DNA of 16,509 bases from an uncultured Nitrosomonadales bacterium (GTDB lineage Bacteria; Pseudomonadota; Gammaproteobacteria; Burkholderiales; Gallionellaceae). The notes under the pieces were generated by a model. The model ran no database searches and was not told the DNA's origin. It saw nothing but the letters and a program-made list of their open reading frames with translations. Shown here piece after piece: positions 8,599-15,894 of the stretch; positions within the stretch are counted from its first letter, which is position 1, and each line of letters begins with the position of its first letter. The stretch lies in assembly GCA_903934275.1 (NCBI GenBank), contig CAIZNF010000638.1, forward strand, positions 1 through 16,509. Reading direction: 5' to 3'. Made by a program: the position numbers and the translations under genes.

Positions 8599-8619
8599 CT
8601 TCATCGCCCGAGACAACCA
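8591..8619 (+). pseudogene. Relic of the hsdR 5' end overlapping the hsdS stop
   Basis: ATGCCTAACTTCAT at 8591-8604 is identical to the first 14 bases of hsdR at 10228-10241. The relic goes on as MPNFIARDN, against MPNFISEDQ in hsdR, and then loses similarity. Type I genes commonly overlap, and here the ATG overlaps the hsdS stop (TAA 8596-8598). The simplest reading is that hsdR once began here. A 14-bp target duplication is the alternative. Confidence 0.6.
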
Positions 8620-8628
8620 CAGCTCAAC

Positions 8629-8696
8629 TGTCATTCCGAACGCATGTGAGGAATCTTTGGTGCACTGCAAGATTTCTCCCTTCGGTCGAAATGACA
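8629..8696 (+). repeat. Palindromic repeat, complete copy after hsdS
   Basis: A 68-bp element with the same plan as the copy in hsdM: TGTCATTCCGAACG, left arm ending GAGGAATCTT, 11-base spacer, then AAGATTTCTCCC and TCGAAATGACA. A second partial end (GGTCGAAATGGCACCGG, about 8708-8724) follows directly. It lies at the left edge of the vapBC/GIY-YIG insertion. Confidence 0.92.
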
Positions 8697-8737
8697 CGGG
8701 GGTTGTCGGTCGAAATGGCACCGGAGCTGTGGCGGTC

Positions 8738-9160
8738 TTACAGTTCCCAAGGATTAAACACTTGCGGATACAGCGCGAAGTCCTGCACGTTGCGGGTGAC
8801 CACGGTGAGGCCGTGGCATTGGGCGGTGGCCATCAACAGGCCGTCCATCACCGGCATGGGTTGTCCGGCCAGTTCGGTGTGTGCGGCGATTTGCGCCCAG
8901 ACATGCAGCGCTGCGGCATCGAGCGGCAGGATGCGCCCGGCGAAGCGTTGTTCCACCTTGCCCAGCCATGCGGTGAGCTTCTGGCTGCGGCGCGAGTCGG
9001 CTTTGCGCAGCTTGAGGATGCCTTTTTCGATCTCGCCGAGGGTGATGACGCTGATGAACAGGCTGGCTTCGTCCTGTTCGTCCAGCCAAGTGATCACTTT
9101 AGTCGCGGGGGCTTTCTTGGCGTATTCGGAAAGCGCGCAGGTGTCCAGCAGCCAGCTCAT
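8738..9160 (-). CDS. vapC: VapC-type PIN-domain toxin
   Basis: A 140-residue PIN-domain RNase. The predicted metal-binding acids are Asp6 (WLLDTCALSEY), Glu43 (ITLGEIEKG), Asp106 (VMDGLLMATA) and probably Asp127 (TRNVQDF). VapC toxins cut tRNA or rRNA when free of antitoxin; the FitB-like C-terminus YPQVFNPWEL is typical. A longer frame is open to 9397, but the start at 9160 gives a proper PIN N-terminus and overlaps the antitoxin stop as ATGA, as is usual for these pairs. The pair runs opposite to the hsd genes and lies between hsdS and hsdR, so it appears to be an independent cargo module. Confidence 0.92.
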   Translation of the reverse strand: MSWLLDTCALSEYAKKAPATKVITWLDEQDEASLFISVITLGEIEKGILKLRKADSRRSQKLTAWLGKVEQRFAGRILPLDAAALHVWAQIAAHTELAGQPMPVMDGLLMATAQCHGLTVVTRNVQDFALYPQVFNPWEL

Positions 9161-9435
9161 AGTTCGATGTCGCGCCCGGTGTCGCGGCTGCGGGTAATGT
9201 TCAGGTCTTCGGCTGCGAGGTCGGGACGCAGCAGCGCGCTGGAGAGCTTGGTGCGGTGGCGGGTGAGCCGGGCGTACTCTTCCGCCGAGACCACCACTGC
9301 CGTGGGCTTGCCGTGGACGGTGACCGTTTGGGCATCGCCGCCCGCCGCCCGCTTGATAAGCTGGCTGAAGTTGCCCTTCGCTTCTTGCAGTTGCCAATGG
9401 CCCGTCGCTTCCTGTAGTTGTCGTTCGCTGTGCAT
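9157..9435 (-). CDS. Phd/YefM-family antitoxin partner of VapC
   Basis: A 92-residue antitoxin. The core LQEAKGNFSQLIKRAAGGD followed by TVTVHGKPTAVVVSAEEYARL is the Phd/YefM DNA-binding fold, in which dimers bind the operon's own promoter. The acidic C-terminal tail should block the toxin. A strong GGAGG ribosome site lies 5 bases before the ATG (positions 9441-9446). The N-terminus repeats LQEATGHWQLQEAKG, a small internal duplication that gives a slightly long leader before the usual domain start. Autoregulation is expected from the family; I see no clear operator. Confidence 0.88.
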   Translation of the reverse strand: MHSERQLQEATGHWQLQEAKGNFSQLIKRAAGGDAQTVTVHGKPTAVVVSAEEYARLTRHRTKLSSALLRPDLAAEDLNITRSRDTGRDIEL

Positions 9436-9528
9436 GATAGCCTCCGTTATTTCCGGCGTTAATTCTGGCCAGACTGGGCTGAATTTAGCACAAAGCTTGC
9501 GGGTTGGCTATGGGTAACTTCAATGGGC

Positions 9529-9595
9529 TGTCATTTCGACAGCATGGGGAAATCTTGCGGTGCGAGTAAGATTCCTCCCGTTGGTCAGAATGACA
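9529..9595 (-). repeat. Palindromic repeat, inverted copy before the GIY-YIG gene
   Basis: A 67-bp element: a 28-base arm from TGTCATTTCGAC to GAAATCTT, an 11-base spacer, and a 28-base arm from AAGATTCCTCCC to CAGAATGACA. Read on the minus strand it matches the copies at 6805 and 8629. It separates vapBC from the GIY-YIG gene and is opposite in orientation to the copy at 9974. Confidence 0.9.
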
Positions 9596-9651
9596 GCGAG
9601 GGGGCGATATGACAAGTTCGGGGTTTGCGCTTGGAATGAGAGGTGATACCG

Positions 9652-9966
9652 ATGGACAAGACCTACTACGTTTACCTGCTGACTAACTGGAACAACAAGG
9701 TGATGTATGTCGGTGTCACCAGTAATCTTGAACGCCGGGTCTATGAGCACAAGAACAAGCTGGTTGAAGGGTTTACCGAAAAGTACAACGTCAATAAACT
9801 GGTTTACTTTGAGACTACAAACGACGTGATGGCAGCGATTGAACGGGAGAAGCAGATCAAGAAGTGGCGGCGGGAGAAGAAAAATAATTTGATGATTGTG
9901 GCAAATCCAGAATGGAAGGATTTGAGTTTGGAGTGGGGGAAAGATTTCTCCTTTCAGTCGAAATGA
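9652..9966 (+). CDS. Small GIY-YIG endonuclease
   Basis: A 104-residue single-domain GIY-YIG protein of the YhbQ/UPF0213 type. The signature is YYVYLL at 5-10 and YVG at 19-21 within MYVGVTSNLERRVYEHK. The catalytic Arg is Arg28 and the metal-binding Glu is probably Glu66 in AIEREKQIKKW. GAGAGG 8 bases upstream supports ATG 9652 over the GTG at 9643. From codon 97 on (KDFSFQSK and the stop) the gene is made of a palindromic repeat end. Full repeats lie on both sides in inverted orientation. Family members nick or cut DNA; the substrate here is unknown. Confidence 0.9.
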   Translation: MDKTYYVYLLTNWNNKVMYVGVTSNLERRVYEHKNKLVEGFTEKYNVNKLVYFETTNDVMAAIEREKQIKKWRREKKNNLMIVANPEWKDLSLEWGKDFSFQSK

Positions 9967-10095
9967 CAAAGTTTGTCATTCCGAACGAATGTGAGGAATC
10001 TTGGTTTCACTACGCACTACAAGATTTCTCCCGGAGCCTGCCCTGAGCGAAGCCGAATGGGGTCGAAATGACAGGTAGGGTGGTTGAAATGACAG
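9940..10095 (+). repeat. Palindromic repeats after the GIY-YIG gene, one with a nested repeat
   Basis: A half element (about 9940-9967, AAGATTTCTCC to TCGAAATGACA) supplies the end of the GIY-YIG gene. A full element follows at 9974-10073, 100 bp long. Its spacer is 18 bases instead of 11, and its right arm is split by about 28 bases starting GGAGCCTGCCCTGAGCGAAG, which looks like another common intergenic repeat family. A last fragment, GGTTGAAATGACAGG, lies at about 10082-10096. Confidence 0.88.
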
Positions 10096-10140
10096 GTGAG
10101 GTGAGCTTGTACGTTTGATCGTTGCCTACAATTGTTCGTT

Positions 10141-10168
10141 AGTTAAGGGAAACGCGTTTCCCTTAACT
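10141..10168. promoter_or_regulatory. Perfect 28-bp palindrome upstream of hsdR
   Basis: AGTTAAGGGAAACG is followed at once by its exact reverse complement, giving 14-bp arms with no spacer. It ends 59 bases before the hsdR start. It could be a dimer operator controlling hsdR, a cruciform or a recombination site. It lacks a T-run, so it is not a standard terminator. The rest of 10096-10227 is AT-rich and may hold the hsdR promoter. Confidence 0.55.
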
Positions 10169-10227
10169 TAAATGGCTGGCAAGTTAACTTTACGAAATAT
10201 TTGGAACCTGAAACTTTTTGAATCCTT

Positions 10228-13200
10228 ATGCCTAACTTCATTTCCGAAGATCAGATCGAGCAGGCGCTGGTGCAGAAGCTCCAGCATCTGCACGGTTTCG
10301 ATGCGCTCGACTGCTACACGGAAAATGCGGAAGACTTGAACGACGGCTCAAACCGCGCCAACAAGCGTGATGTGATTCTGGTGGATCGGGTGCGGGAAGC
10401 CGCCATCCGTCTGAACCCGGACATCCCGCCTGCGGCCATTGAAGATGCGCTGGACAAGTTGCTCGACCGGCGGCAGGCGATGACGCTGATCGCCGCGAAC
10501 CGGGAAATCTATGGTCTGTTGCGTGACGGCATTCCGGTGGAATTTGACAACGCTCAGGGGGTGCGGCAACAGGAGCAGGTGCGGCTGCTGGATTTCAATG
10601 CGCCGGACGACAACCGCTACCTGGTCGTTACCCAGCTCTGGATCAAGGGCGAGCGCGGCTTCCGCCGCCCGGATGTGTTGCTTTACGTCAACGGCATTCC
10701 GCTGGTGTTTGTCGAGCTGAAAAACTCGAACGTGAAGTTGCGCAATGCCTACGACGATAACCTGACGACTTACAAGGCGGAGATTCCGCAGCTTTTTCTG
10801 ACCAATGCCTTTTGCGTGCTGTCCAATGCCATCGAGACCAAGGTGGGCAGCATCACGGCGGAGTGGGAGCATTTCTTCAACTGGCTGCGCGCGGATAACG
10901 AGAAGCAAAAGATCGACCGCGCCGCGATCCGCGAACAAGGCATCAGTTTGGAGGGCGTGATCGAAGGCTTGCTGCCAAGGCAGAGGCTGCTGGACTACAT
11001 GGAGAATTTCATTCTCTACTACAAGGAAAGTTCGAAAATCATCGCGCAGAACCATCAGTTCATCGGTGTGAACCGGGCTTATGAAGCTTTCCTAAAACGC
11101 GAGGAACTGGCGGGCAAGCTGGGCGTGTTCTGGCACACGCAGGGTTCGGGCAAGAGCTTCTCGATGATTTTTTATGCGCGCAAAATCTTCCGCAAGCAGA
11201 CGGGCAATTTCACCTTTGTAGTGGTGACCGACCGCGACGATCTGAACGGGCAGATTTACCGCAATTTTTTGAACACTCGCACGGTCAGCGAGGCGGAAGC
11301 CGCGCAGCCCAAGAACAGCGAGGAGATGCGCAAATTCTTAGGTCAGAACAAGCGGCTGGTGTTCACCCTGATTCAGAAATTCCGCTGGGACAAGGGGCGC
11401 GAGTATCCCGAGCTATCCGGGCGCAATGACATCATCGTGATCGTGGACGAGGCGCACCGCACGCAATACAAGTCGCTGGCGGAAAACATGCGCAAGGGTT
11501 TGCCCAGGGCGAACTATCTGGCGTTCACCGGCACGCCGCTGCTGGGGCGCGAGCGCAAGACCAATGCGTGGTTCGGCGGGTACGTTTCGGAATACAACTT
11601 CCAGCAGTCGATGGACGACGGCGCGACGGTGCCGCTGTTTTATGAGAAGCGCGTGCCGGAGGTGCTGATCCAGAACGAGGAGCTGAGCGAGGAGTTCTAC
11701 GAGATTCTGGAGAATGAAAATCTGGACGAGGCGCAGCAAGCCAAGCTGGAGCGGCGTTTTCCCAAAGAGGTTGAGGTCATCAAGCGCGACGACCGGCTGG
11801 AGAAGATTGCGCGGGACATCATCTATCACTTTCCCCGGCGCGGCTATCTGGGCAAGGGGCTATTTGTGGCGGTGGACAAATTCACCGCCGTGAAGATGTA
11901 CGACAAAGTACAAGATCAGTGGAAAGCAGCCTTGAAGGAACTGATCGGGCGTATCGGCAAAACGACAAACGACATCGAGAAGGCGCGGCTGAAGAAGATC
12001 GTCGAATACATGCGCGCAGTGGAAATGGCGGTGGTGGTCAGCGAGGACGCGGATGAGGAGACGAAGTTTGCTGCTCAAGGCTTGGCAATCAAGCCGCACC
12101 GCGCGCGCATGAACAAGCTGGACGCGCACGGCCACGACATCGAATACAACTTCAAAGACCCTGAAAGCTCTCTGCAATTGGTGTTCGTGTGCGCGATGTG
12201 GCTGACCGGCTTTGACGCGCCCACGCTTTCGACGCTGTATCTGGACAAGCCGATGCAGGGGCATACGCTGATGCAGACCATCGCCCGCGCCAACCGCGTC
12301 ACGTCGTGGAAGATCAACGGGGTGGAGAAGCGCAACGGCGAGATCGTGGATTACTACAACGTGTTCCGCAACATGAAACTGGCGCTGAAGGATTACGCGC
12401 AGGGCGGCGACGAAATTGATCCGCCGGTCAAGGAGAAGGCCGAGCTGTTCCGTTTGCTGGACGATGCGATTGAGCAGGGTTTGGCGTTCTGCCACGAGAA
12501 AGAGGTTGCGCTGCGCGAGGTGTTGGGCGGCGATGATGTATTCGAAAAATTGGGCCGCTTCAATATCTTTGCTAATGCCTTGCTGGCGAACGACGAATGG
12601 CGCAAAGGTTTCAACGTGTACGAGAACACCATCTCGTCGCTGTACGAGGCGTGCAAGCCAGAAGTGCTGGGGCGCGGCAAGGGGCGCGAGGTGGCGGCGT
12701 TCCAGTATTTGCGCGGGGTGATAGACAGCCTCATCGAGCAGAAGGACATCGACGCAATCAGCCTGAAGATTGCCGAGCTGCTGGACGAGAGCGTGGTGGT
12801 GAACGACGCGGAAGCATTCAAGGCGCGGCAATACGACGCGGAATACCAGATCATCCAAAAAGGCAAGACTTGGGACTTGAGTAAGATCAACTTCGACAAG
12901 CTGCGCGAGGAGTTCAAGCAGGCAACCTACAAGAACATCGAAATCGCCGACTTGCGCGCTTTCCTGCAATACAAGATCGAATTGATGCTGCGACAGAACG
13001 CGACGCGCACCGACTTTGCGCAGCGCTTGCAGGCGATCATTGATGCCTACAATTCAGGTGGCTCATCTACCGAAAATTCTTATGAAGAACTAATGAAGTT
13101 CACCGAGGATTTGCGCGCGGAGGAAGAGCGGCATATCCGCGAGGGGCTGACGGAGGATGAACTGGAAGTATTCGATCTGCTGAAGAAAGACAAGATGACG

Positions 13201-13455
13201 CAGGAGGAAACGCAGAAAGTCAGGCTCGCGGCCAAGTCGCTGCTGCATCGCTTGCTGGAAGAGCAACCCAAGGTACTGGTGCAGGATTGGTACAAGGATA
13301 CACAGACCCAGAAGCAGGTGCGTTCCGCTGTGGAAAAAGTGTTGGACAGCAACCTGCCGGAAAGCTACGACCGCGTGCTGTTCCGCGAGAAATGCGACAA
13401 CGTGTTTTACCTGATGCTCGACTATGCGAGCCATGGCAGGAAGTGGGCGGCTTGA
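10228..13455 (+). CDS. hsdR: Type I restriction endonuclease subunit HsdR
   Basis: Motor and nuclease subunit, 1075 residues, a normal length. It translocates DNA using ATP and cuts unmethylated DNA far from the target. The N-terminal PD-(D/E)xK nuclease shows Asp149, then Glu163-x-Lys165 (RRPDVLLYV, FVELKNS). The superfamily 2 helicase shows Walker A TQGSGKS at 304-310, DEAH at 407-410, FTGTP at 433-437 and motif VI QTIARANR at 683-690. The C-terminal helical part contacts HsdM-HsdS. No stop or frameshift is seen. No ribosome site is visible before the ATG, which fits a gene that formerly depended on coupling to hsdS; it is now separated from hsdS by about 1.6 kb of cargo. Confidence 0.97.
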   Translation: MPNFISEDQIEQALVQKLQHLHGFDALDCYTENAEDLNDGSNRANKRDVILVDRVREAAIRLNPDIPPAAIEDALDKLLDRRQAMTLIAANREIYGLLRDGIPVEFDNAQGVRQQEQVRLLDFNAPDDNRYLVVTQLWIKGERGFRRPDVLLYVNGIPLVFVELKNSNVKLRNAYDDNLTTYKAEIPQLFLTNAFCVLSNAIETKVGSITAEWEHFFNWLRADNEKQKIDRAAIREQGISLEGVIEGLLPRQRLLDYMENFILYYKESSKIIAQNHQFIGVNRAYEAFLKREELAGKLGVFWHTQGSGKSFSMIFYARKIFRKQTGNFTFVVVTDRDDLNGQIYRNFLNTRTVSEAEAAQPKNSEEMRKFLGQNKRLVFTLIQKFRWDKGREYPELSGRNDIIVIVDEAHRTQYKSLAENMRKGLPRANYLAFTGTPLLGRERKTNAWFGGYVSEYNFQQSMDDGATVPLFYEKRVPEVLIQNEELSEEFYEILENENLDEAQQAKLERRFPKEVEVIKRDDRLEKIARDIIYHFPRRGYLGKGLFVAVDKFTAVKMYDKVQDQWKAALKELIGRIGKTTNDIEKARLKKIVEYMRAVEMAVVVSEDADEETKFAAQGLAIKPHRARMNKLDAHGHDIEYNFKDPESSLQLVFVCAMWLTGFDAPTLSTLYLDKPMQGHTLMQTIARANRVTSWKINGVEKRNGEIVDYYNVFRNMKLALKDYAQGGDEIDPPVKEKAELFRLLDDAIEQGLAFCHEKEVALREVLGGDDVFEKLGRFNIFANALLANDEWRKGFNVYENTISSLYEACKPEVLGRGKGREVAAFQYLRGVIDSLIEQKDIDAISLKIAELLDESVVVNDAEAFKARQYDAEYQIIQKGKTWDLSKINFDKLREEFKQATYKNIEIADLRAFLQYKIELMLRQNATRTDFAQRLQAIIDAYNSGGSSTENSYEELMKFTEDLRAEEERHIREGLTEDELEVFDLLKKDKMTQEETQKVRLAAKSLLHRLLEEQPKVLVQDWYKDTQTQKQVRSAVEKVLDSNLPESYDRVLFREKCDNVFYLMLDYASHGRKWAA

Positions 13456-13460
13456 TGCTG

Positions 13461-13475
13461 AGCCGCTTTGCGGCT
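13461..13475. repeat. Short stem-loop after hsdR
   Basis: AGCCGC-TTT-GCGGCT forms a perfect 6-bp stem five bases after the hsdR stop. No T-run follows, so a terminator is not supported. It may protect the mRNA end or be chance. Confidence 0.4.
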
Positions 13476-13496
13476 AATAGTAATCATTGAGAAAAT

Positions 13497-13916
13497 ATGA
13501 GCGAAAAATCTGACAACCCCATTGCACTGACCGAAGCGCCCAGCGGTTACGACGATTGGCTGGTCGATCTAAATACACGCATCCACACCACCCAACAGCG
13601 CGCGGCACTGGCAGTGAACCGCGAACGGATGCTGCTCTACTGGCAGGTCAGGCGCAACATTTTGGAACGGCAGGCCAAACAGGGCTGGGGTGCAAAAGTG
13701 ATAGAACGGCTGTCGCATGACCTACGCACCGCCTTTCCTGATATGAAGGGATTTTTGCCGCGCAATCTCAAATACATGCGCGCCTTTGCCAAATCATGGC
13801 CGAACAACGAATTTGCGCAAGCGGTGCTTGCACAATTGCCTTGGTGTCATCAACTGGCCCTGCTGGACAAGTTGCGCTCAAAGGATGAGCGCCGCACTTG
13901 GCACAACAAGGAATGA
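13497..13916 (+). pseudogene. Truncated DUF1016 (YhcG-type) protein
   Basis: 139 codons that match the N-terminal helical domain of DUF1016/YhcG proteins: NRERMLLYWQVRRNILERQAKQGWGAKVIERLS, FPDMKGFLPRNLKYMRAFA and LPWCHQLALLDKLRSKDER. Full family members are about 330-370 residues and carry a C-terminal PD-(D/E)xK nuclease domain, which is missing here. Similarity ends near 13890, then a stop follows at once. Such genes often sit beside type I R-M loci. The start is 41 bases after hsdR with a weak ribosome site, so the stump is probably cotranscribed. A small stable product cannot be excluded, but I favour a broken gene. Confidence 0.8.
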
Positions 13917-14077
13917 GGCGCTCCGCAATTGATGTGGTTGGGGTATTTTCCGACAACAACAGCCCTAAACGCAACTGGTCGGATATGAAGCGGAAACTGT
14001 CTCATGAGGCTGGCTCCGGGCAACCATACGAAAAAATCGTATGGTCGAAGCTCACTGCGTCAGAAAGAACAGCGTAA
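13913..14077 (+). pseudogene. Fragment resembling Bro-N/antirepressor proteins
   Basis: A 54-codon frame opens with ATGA overlap on the DUF1016 stop. It reads SAIDVVGVFSDNNSPKRNW, SDMKRKLSHEAGSG and then EKIVWSKLTASE. This matches the pattern of the N-terminal domain of Bro/antirepressor (DinD-like) proteins, where VVDVV-LTDS-PR-YW-LK-KL precedes a QLKL-DGK segment. The domain's beginning and the whole rest of the protein are absent. The overlap with the upstream stop is probably an accident of the deletion that joined two gene pieces. Its stop overlaps the tsaC start (TAATG). Confidence 0.5.
14023..14045. repeat. Perfect stem-loop just before tsaC
   Basis: ACCATACGA and TCGTATGGT form a 9-bp stem around a loop of five A. 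It ends 31 bases before the tsaC start, inside the Bro-like fragment. There is no T-run. It could be an operator or an mRNA hairpin affecting tsaC. Confidence 0.5.
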
Positions 14078-14634
14078 TGGAAAGGATGAGCATTACAGGC
14101 CGCCCGCTCGCTGCCCATCTAAAACGCGGTGGCCTGATCGCCTACCCCACCGAATCCTGTTACGGGCTGGGCTGCGACCCGGACAACCGCAATGCGGTAC
14201 AGCGTCTGCTCAAACTCAAACAGCGCCCGCAGCGCAAAGGGCTGATCTTGATTGCGGTGAGCTATCAACAAGTGGCGCGCTATCTGCAACCGCTCACCCC
14301 CGCCGAACAGCGGCAACTGCATGAAGCGGGTGCACAAGCAATTACTTACCTGATGCCAGCCCATCATTCCGCGCCGCGCTGGCTGCGCGGCACGCATGAC
14401 ACGCTGGCGGTACGTCTTACCGCGCACCCTTTCGCCATGCAACTCTGCCGCAGCGTTGGCAGCGCGCTGGTTTCCACCAGCGCCAATCACAGCGGGCAGC
14501 GTCCCGCCAAGACTTACGCGCAATGCCAGCGATTGTTCGGGCGCAAGGTGTGGGTATTGCCGGGACGCGTAGGCAAGCGCAAGAAGCCTTCCACGATCCG
14601 CGCTTGGGCGGATGGCCAAATTATTCGTGAGTAA
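14077..14634 (+). CDS. tsaC: L-threonylcarbamoyladenylate synthase (TsaC/YrdC)
   Basis: Makes threonylcarbamoyl-AMP from threonine, bicarbonate and ATP, the first step of the t6A37 modification of ANN-decoding tRNAs. The 185 residues match short TsaC rather than long Sua5. Visible are AYPTESCYGLGCDPDN at 22-37, KQRPQRKGLILIA at 48-60, LAVRLTAHP at 110-118 and VSTSANHSG at 132-140, all close to E. coli TsaC. Oddly, the family's WPGP motif before the T-x-x-x-PA strand reads GAQA at 85-88, while the flanks are well kept. ATG 14077 is chosen on length; 14086 is a possible alternative and a longer frame reaches 14041. It belongs to the housekeeping part with hemF. Confidence 0.92.
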   Translation: MERMSITGRPLAAHLKRGGLIAYPTESCYGLGCDPDNRNAVQRLLKLKQRPQRKGLILIAVSYQQVARYLQPLTPAEQRQLHEAGAQAITYLMPAHHSAPRWLRGTHDTLAVRLTAHPFAMQLCRSVGSALVSTSANHSGQRPAKTYAQCQRLFGRKVWVLPGRVGKRKKPSTIRAWADGQIIRE

Positions 14635-14646
14635 TTCCATAATCCG

Positions 14647-14772
14647 TCTTTTCCGCGCAGGCGGAAATCCAACCAAAAGAATATTTTTCGCATAGCGAGA
14701 CAACATCTGAATTTATCCGCTACATGGGCTTCTTTAGTATTACTGGATTCCCGCCTGCGCGGGAATGACAAA
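14647..14772. repeat. Inverted pair of dRS3-like repeats
   Basis: The right unit (14747-14766) is ATTCCCGCCTGCGCGGGAAT, which fits the ATTCCC-N8-GGGAAT form of the Neisseria dRS3 repeat, and is followed by GACAAA. The left unit (about 14649-14670, TTTCCGCGCAGGCGGAAATCC) is a diverged copy in the opposite direction. Together they frame a small element filling most of the space between tsaC and hemF. Confidence 0.75.
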
Positions 14773-14786
14773 TCACCGGAGTAACA

Positions 14787-15686
14787 ATGAATAGCATAGC
14801 CGTAAAAAAATACCTGATCGAGCTGCAAGACCGTATTGTCACACGGCTGGAGCAAGTAGATGGCGGGAAATTCCTCCGCGACAACTGGAATAGGCCGGAT
14901 GGTGGGGGCGGCATCAGTTGCATCCTGGAAGACGGCAACGTACTGGAGCGCGGCGGCGTGGCGTTTTCGCATGTGACAGGCGACAGGATGCCGCCTTCCG
15001 CGACGGCGCATCGCCCGGAACTGGCAGGCCGCCGCTGGGAGGCGCTGGGCGTGTCTCTGGTGCTGCACCCGCGCAACCCCTACGCGCCCACCGCCCATGC
15101 CAACGTGCGCATGTTCGTCGCGATGAAGGACGGGGAAGCGCCGGTGTTCTGGTTCGGCGGCAGCATGGATCTGACGCCGTATTACGGCTTCGAGGAAGAC
15201 GCGGTGCATTTTCACCAAACCTGCAAGAATTCGCTCGCGCCGTTTGGCGATGGCCTGTACACAAAATACAAAAAATGGTGCGACGAATATTTTTATCTCA
15301 AGCACCGCAATGAGCAGCGCGGCATCGGCGGCATATTTTTCGATGACCTGAGCGAACCGGATTTTGCTACGGCGTTTGCCATCCAGCAAAGCGCCGGTGA
15401 TCATTTTCTGTCAGCGTATATTCCAATTCTGGAACGCCGCATGAACACACCCTACGGCGAGCGCGAACGCGATTTTCAGCTATACCGGCGCGGCCGCTAT
15501 GTGGAATTCAACCTGGTAATCGACCGCGGCACCATTTTCGGCCTGCAAACCAACGGTCGCACCGAGTCCATCCTGATGTCCATGCCGCCACTGGTGAAAT
15601 GGCGCTATGACTGGCATCCCGATCAAGGCACGCCTGAGGCAGAGTTATATAAAAAGTTTCTGCTGCCGAGGGATTGGGTTTTGTGA
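14787..15686 (+). CDS. hemF: Oxygen-dependent coproporphyrinogen III oxidase
   Basis: Late heme synthesis: oxidative decarboxylation of coproporphyrinogen III to protoporphyrinogen IX with O2, in the cytoplasm as a homodimer. The 299 residues match E. coli HemF. The four conserved histidines are present at 94, 104, 143 and 173 ([38 protein letters not shown]). The family signature [16 protein letters not shown] is at 123-138. The C-terminus [15 protein letters not shown] and DWVL is complete. CCGGAG lies 6 bases before the ATG. A single repeat pair separates it from tsaC. It implies growth with oxygen. Confidence 0.97.
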   Translation: MNSIAVKKYLIELQDRIVTRLEQVDGGKFLRDNWNRPDGGGGISCILEDGNVLERGGVAFSHVTGDRMPPSATAHRPELAGRRWEALGVSLVLHPRNPYAPTAHANVRMFVAMKDGEAPVFWFGGSMDLTPYYGFEEDAVHFHQTCKNSLAPFGDGLYTKYKKWCDEYFYLKHRNEQRGIGGIFFDDLSEPDFATAFAIQQSAGDHFLSAYIPILERRMNTPYGERERDFQLYRRGRYVEFNLVIDRGTIFGLQTNGRTESILMSMPPLVKWRYDWHPDQGTPEAELYKKFLLPRDWVL

Positions 15687-15788
15687 GCCTCTAGAAAATC
15701 CACATTTCATCCCAACTGCCGCGTTGCGGAAAAAATCTCTTGATGGCATTTGGGTGAAATCTGAATTTTCGGCGGCCCCCCATAGCTT

Positions 15789-15840
15789 TTGACTTTTGGA
15801 GGTTGGAGGCGATATTAAAATTTAGCCCATGAAGTATAAT
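15789..15840 (+). promoter_or_regulatory. Candidate promoters for the DUF971 gene
   Basis: TTGACT (15789-15794), an 18-base spacer and TATTAA (15813-15818) fit a sigma-70 promoter. A perfect TATAAT at 15835-15840 lacks a good -35 box. Both lie upstream of the gene at 15895. The rest of 15687-15894 holds no gene I can support. Confidence 0.45.
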
Positions 15841-15894
15841 TATTCTGCGGTGGCCAATGTGCCGCACAAAACTTTAAGGAGCTAATCTGGAATC

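Noticed and set aside
8585..9517. A 310-codon plus-strand frame through the vapBC region
   Set aside because: It begins in the hsdR relic and runs antisense through vapBC; the real genes are the PIN toxin and Phd antitoxin on the other strand.
6760..10095. A CRISPR array, suggested by recurring similar repeats
   Set aside because: The copies are few, unevenly spaced by genes, vary in orientation and are themselves palindromic; no regular spacers and no cas genes are present.
11860..12969. A 369-codon minus-strand open frame
   Set aside because: Antisense to the helicase and C-terminal part of hsdR; composition is that of a shadow frame.
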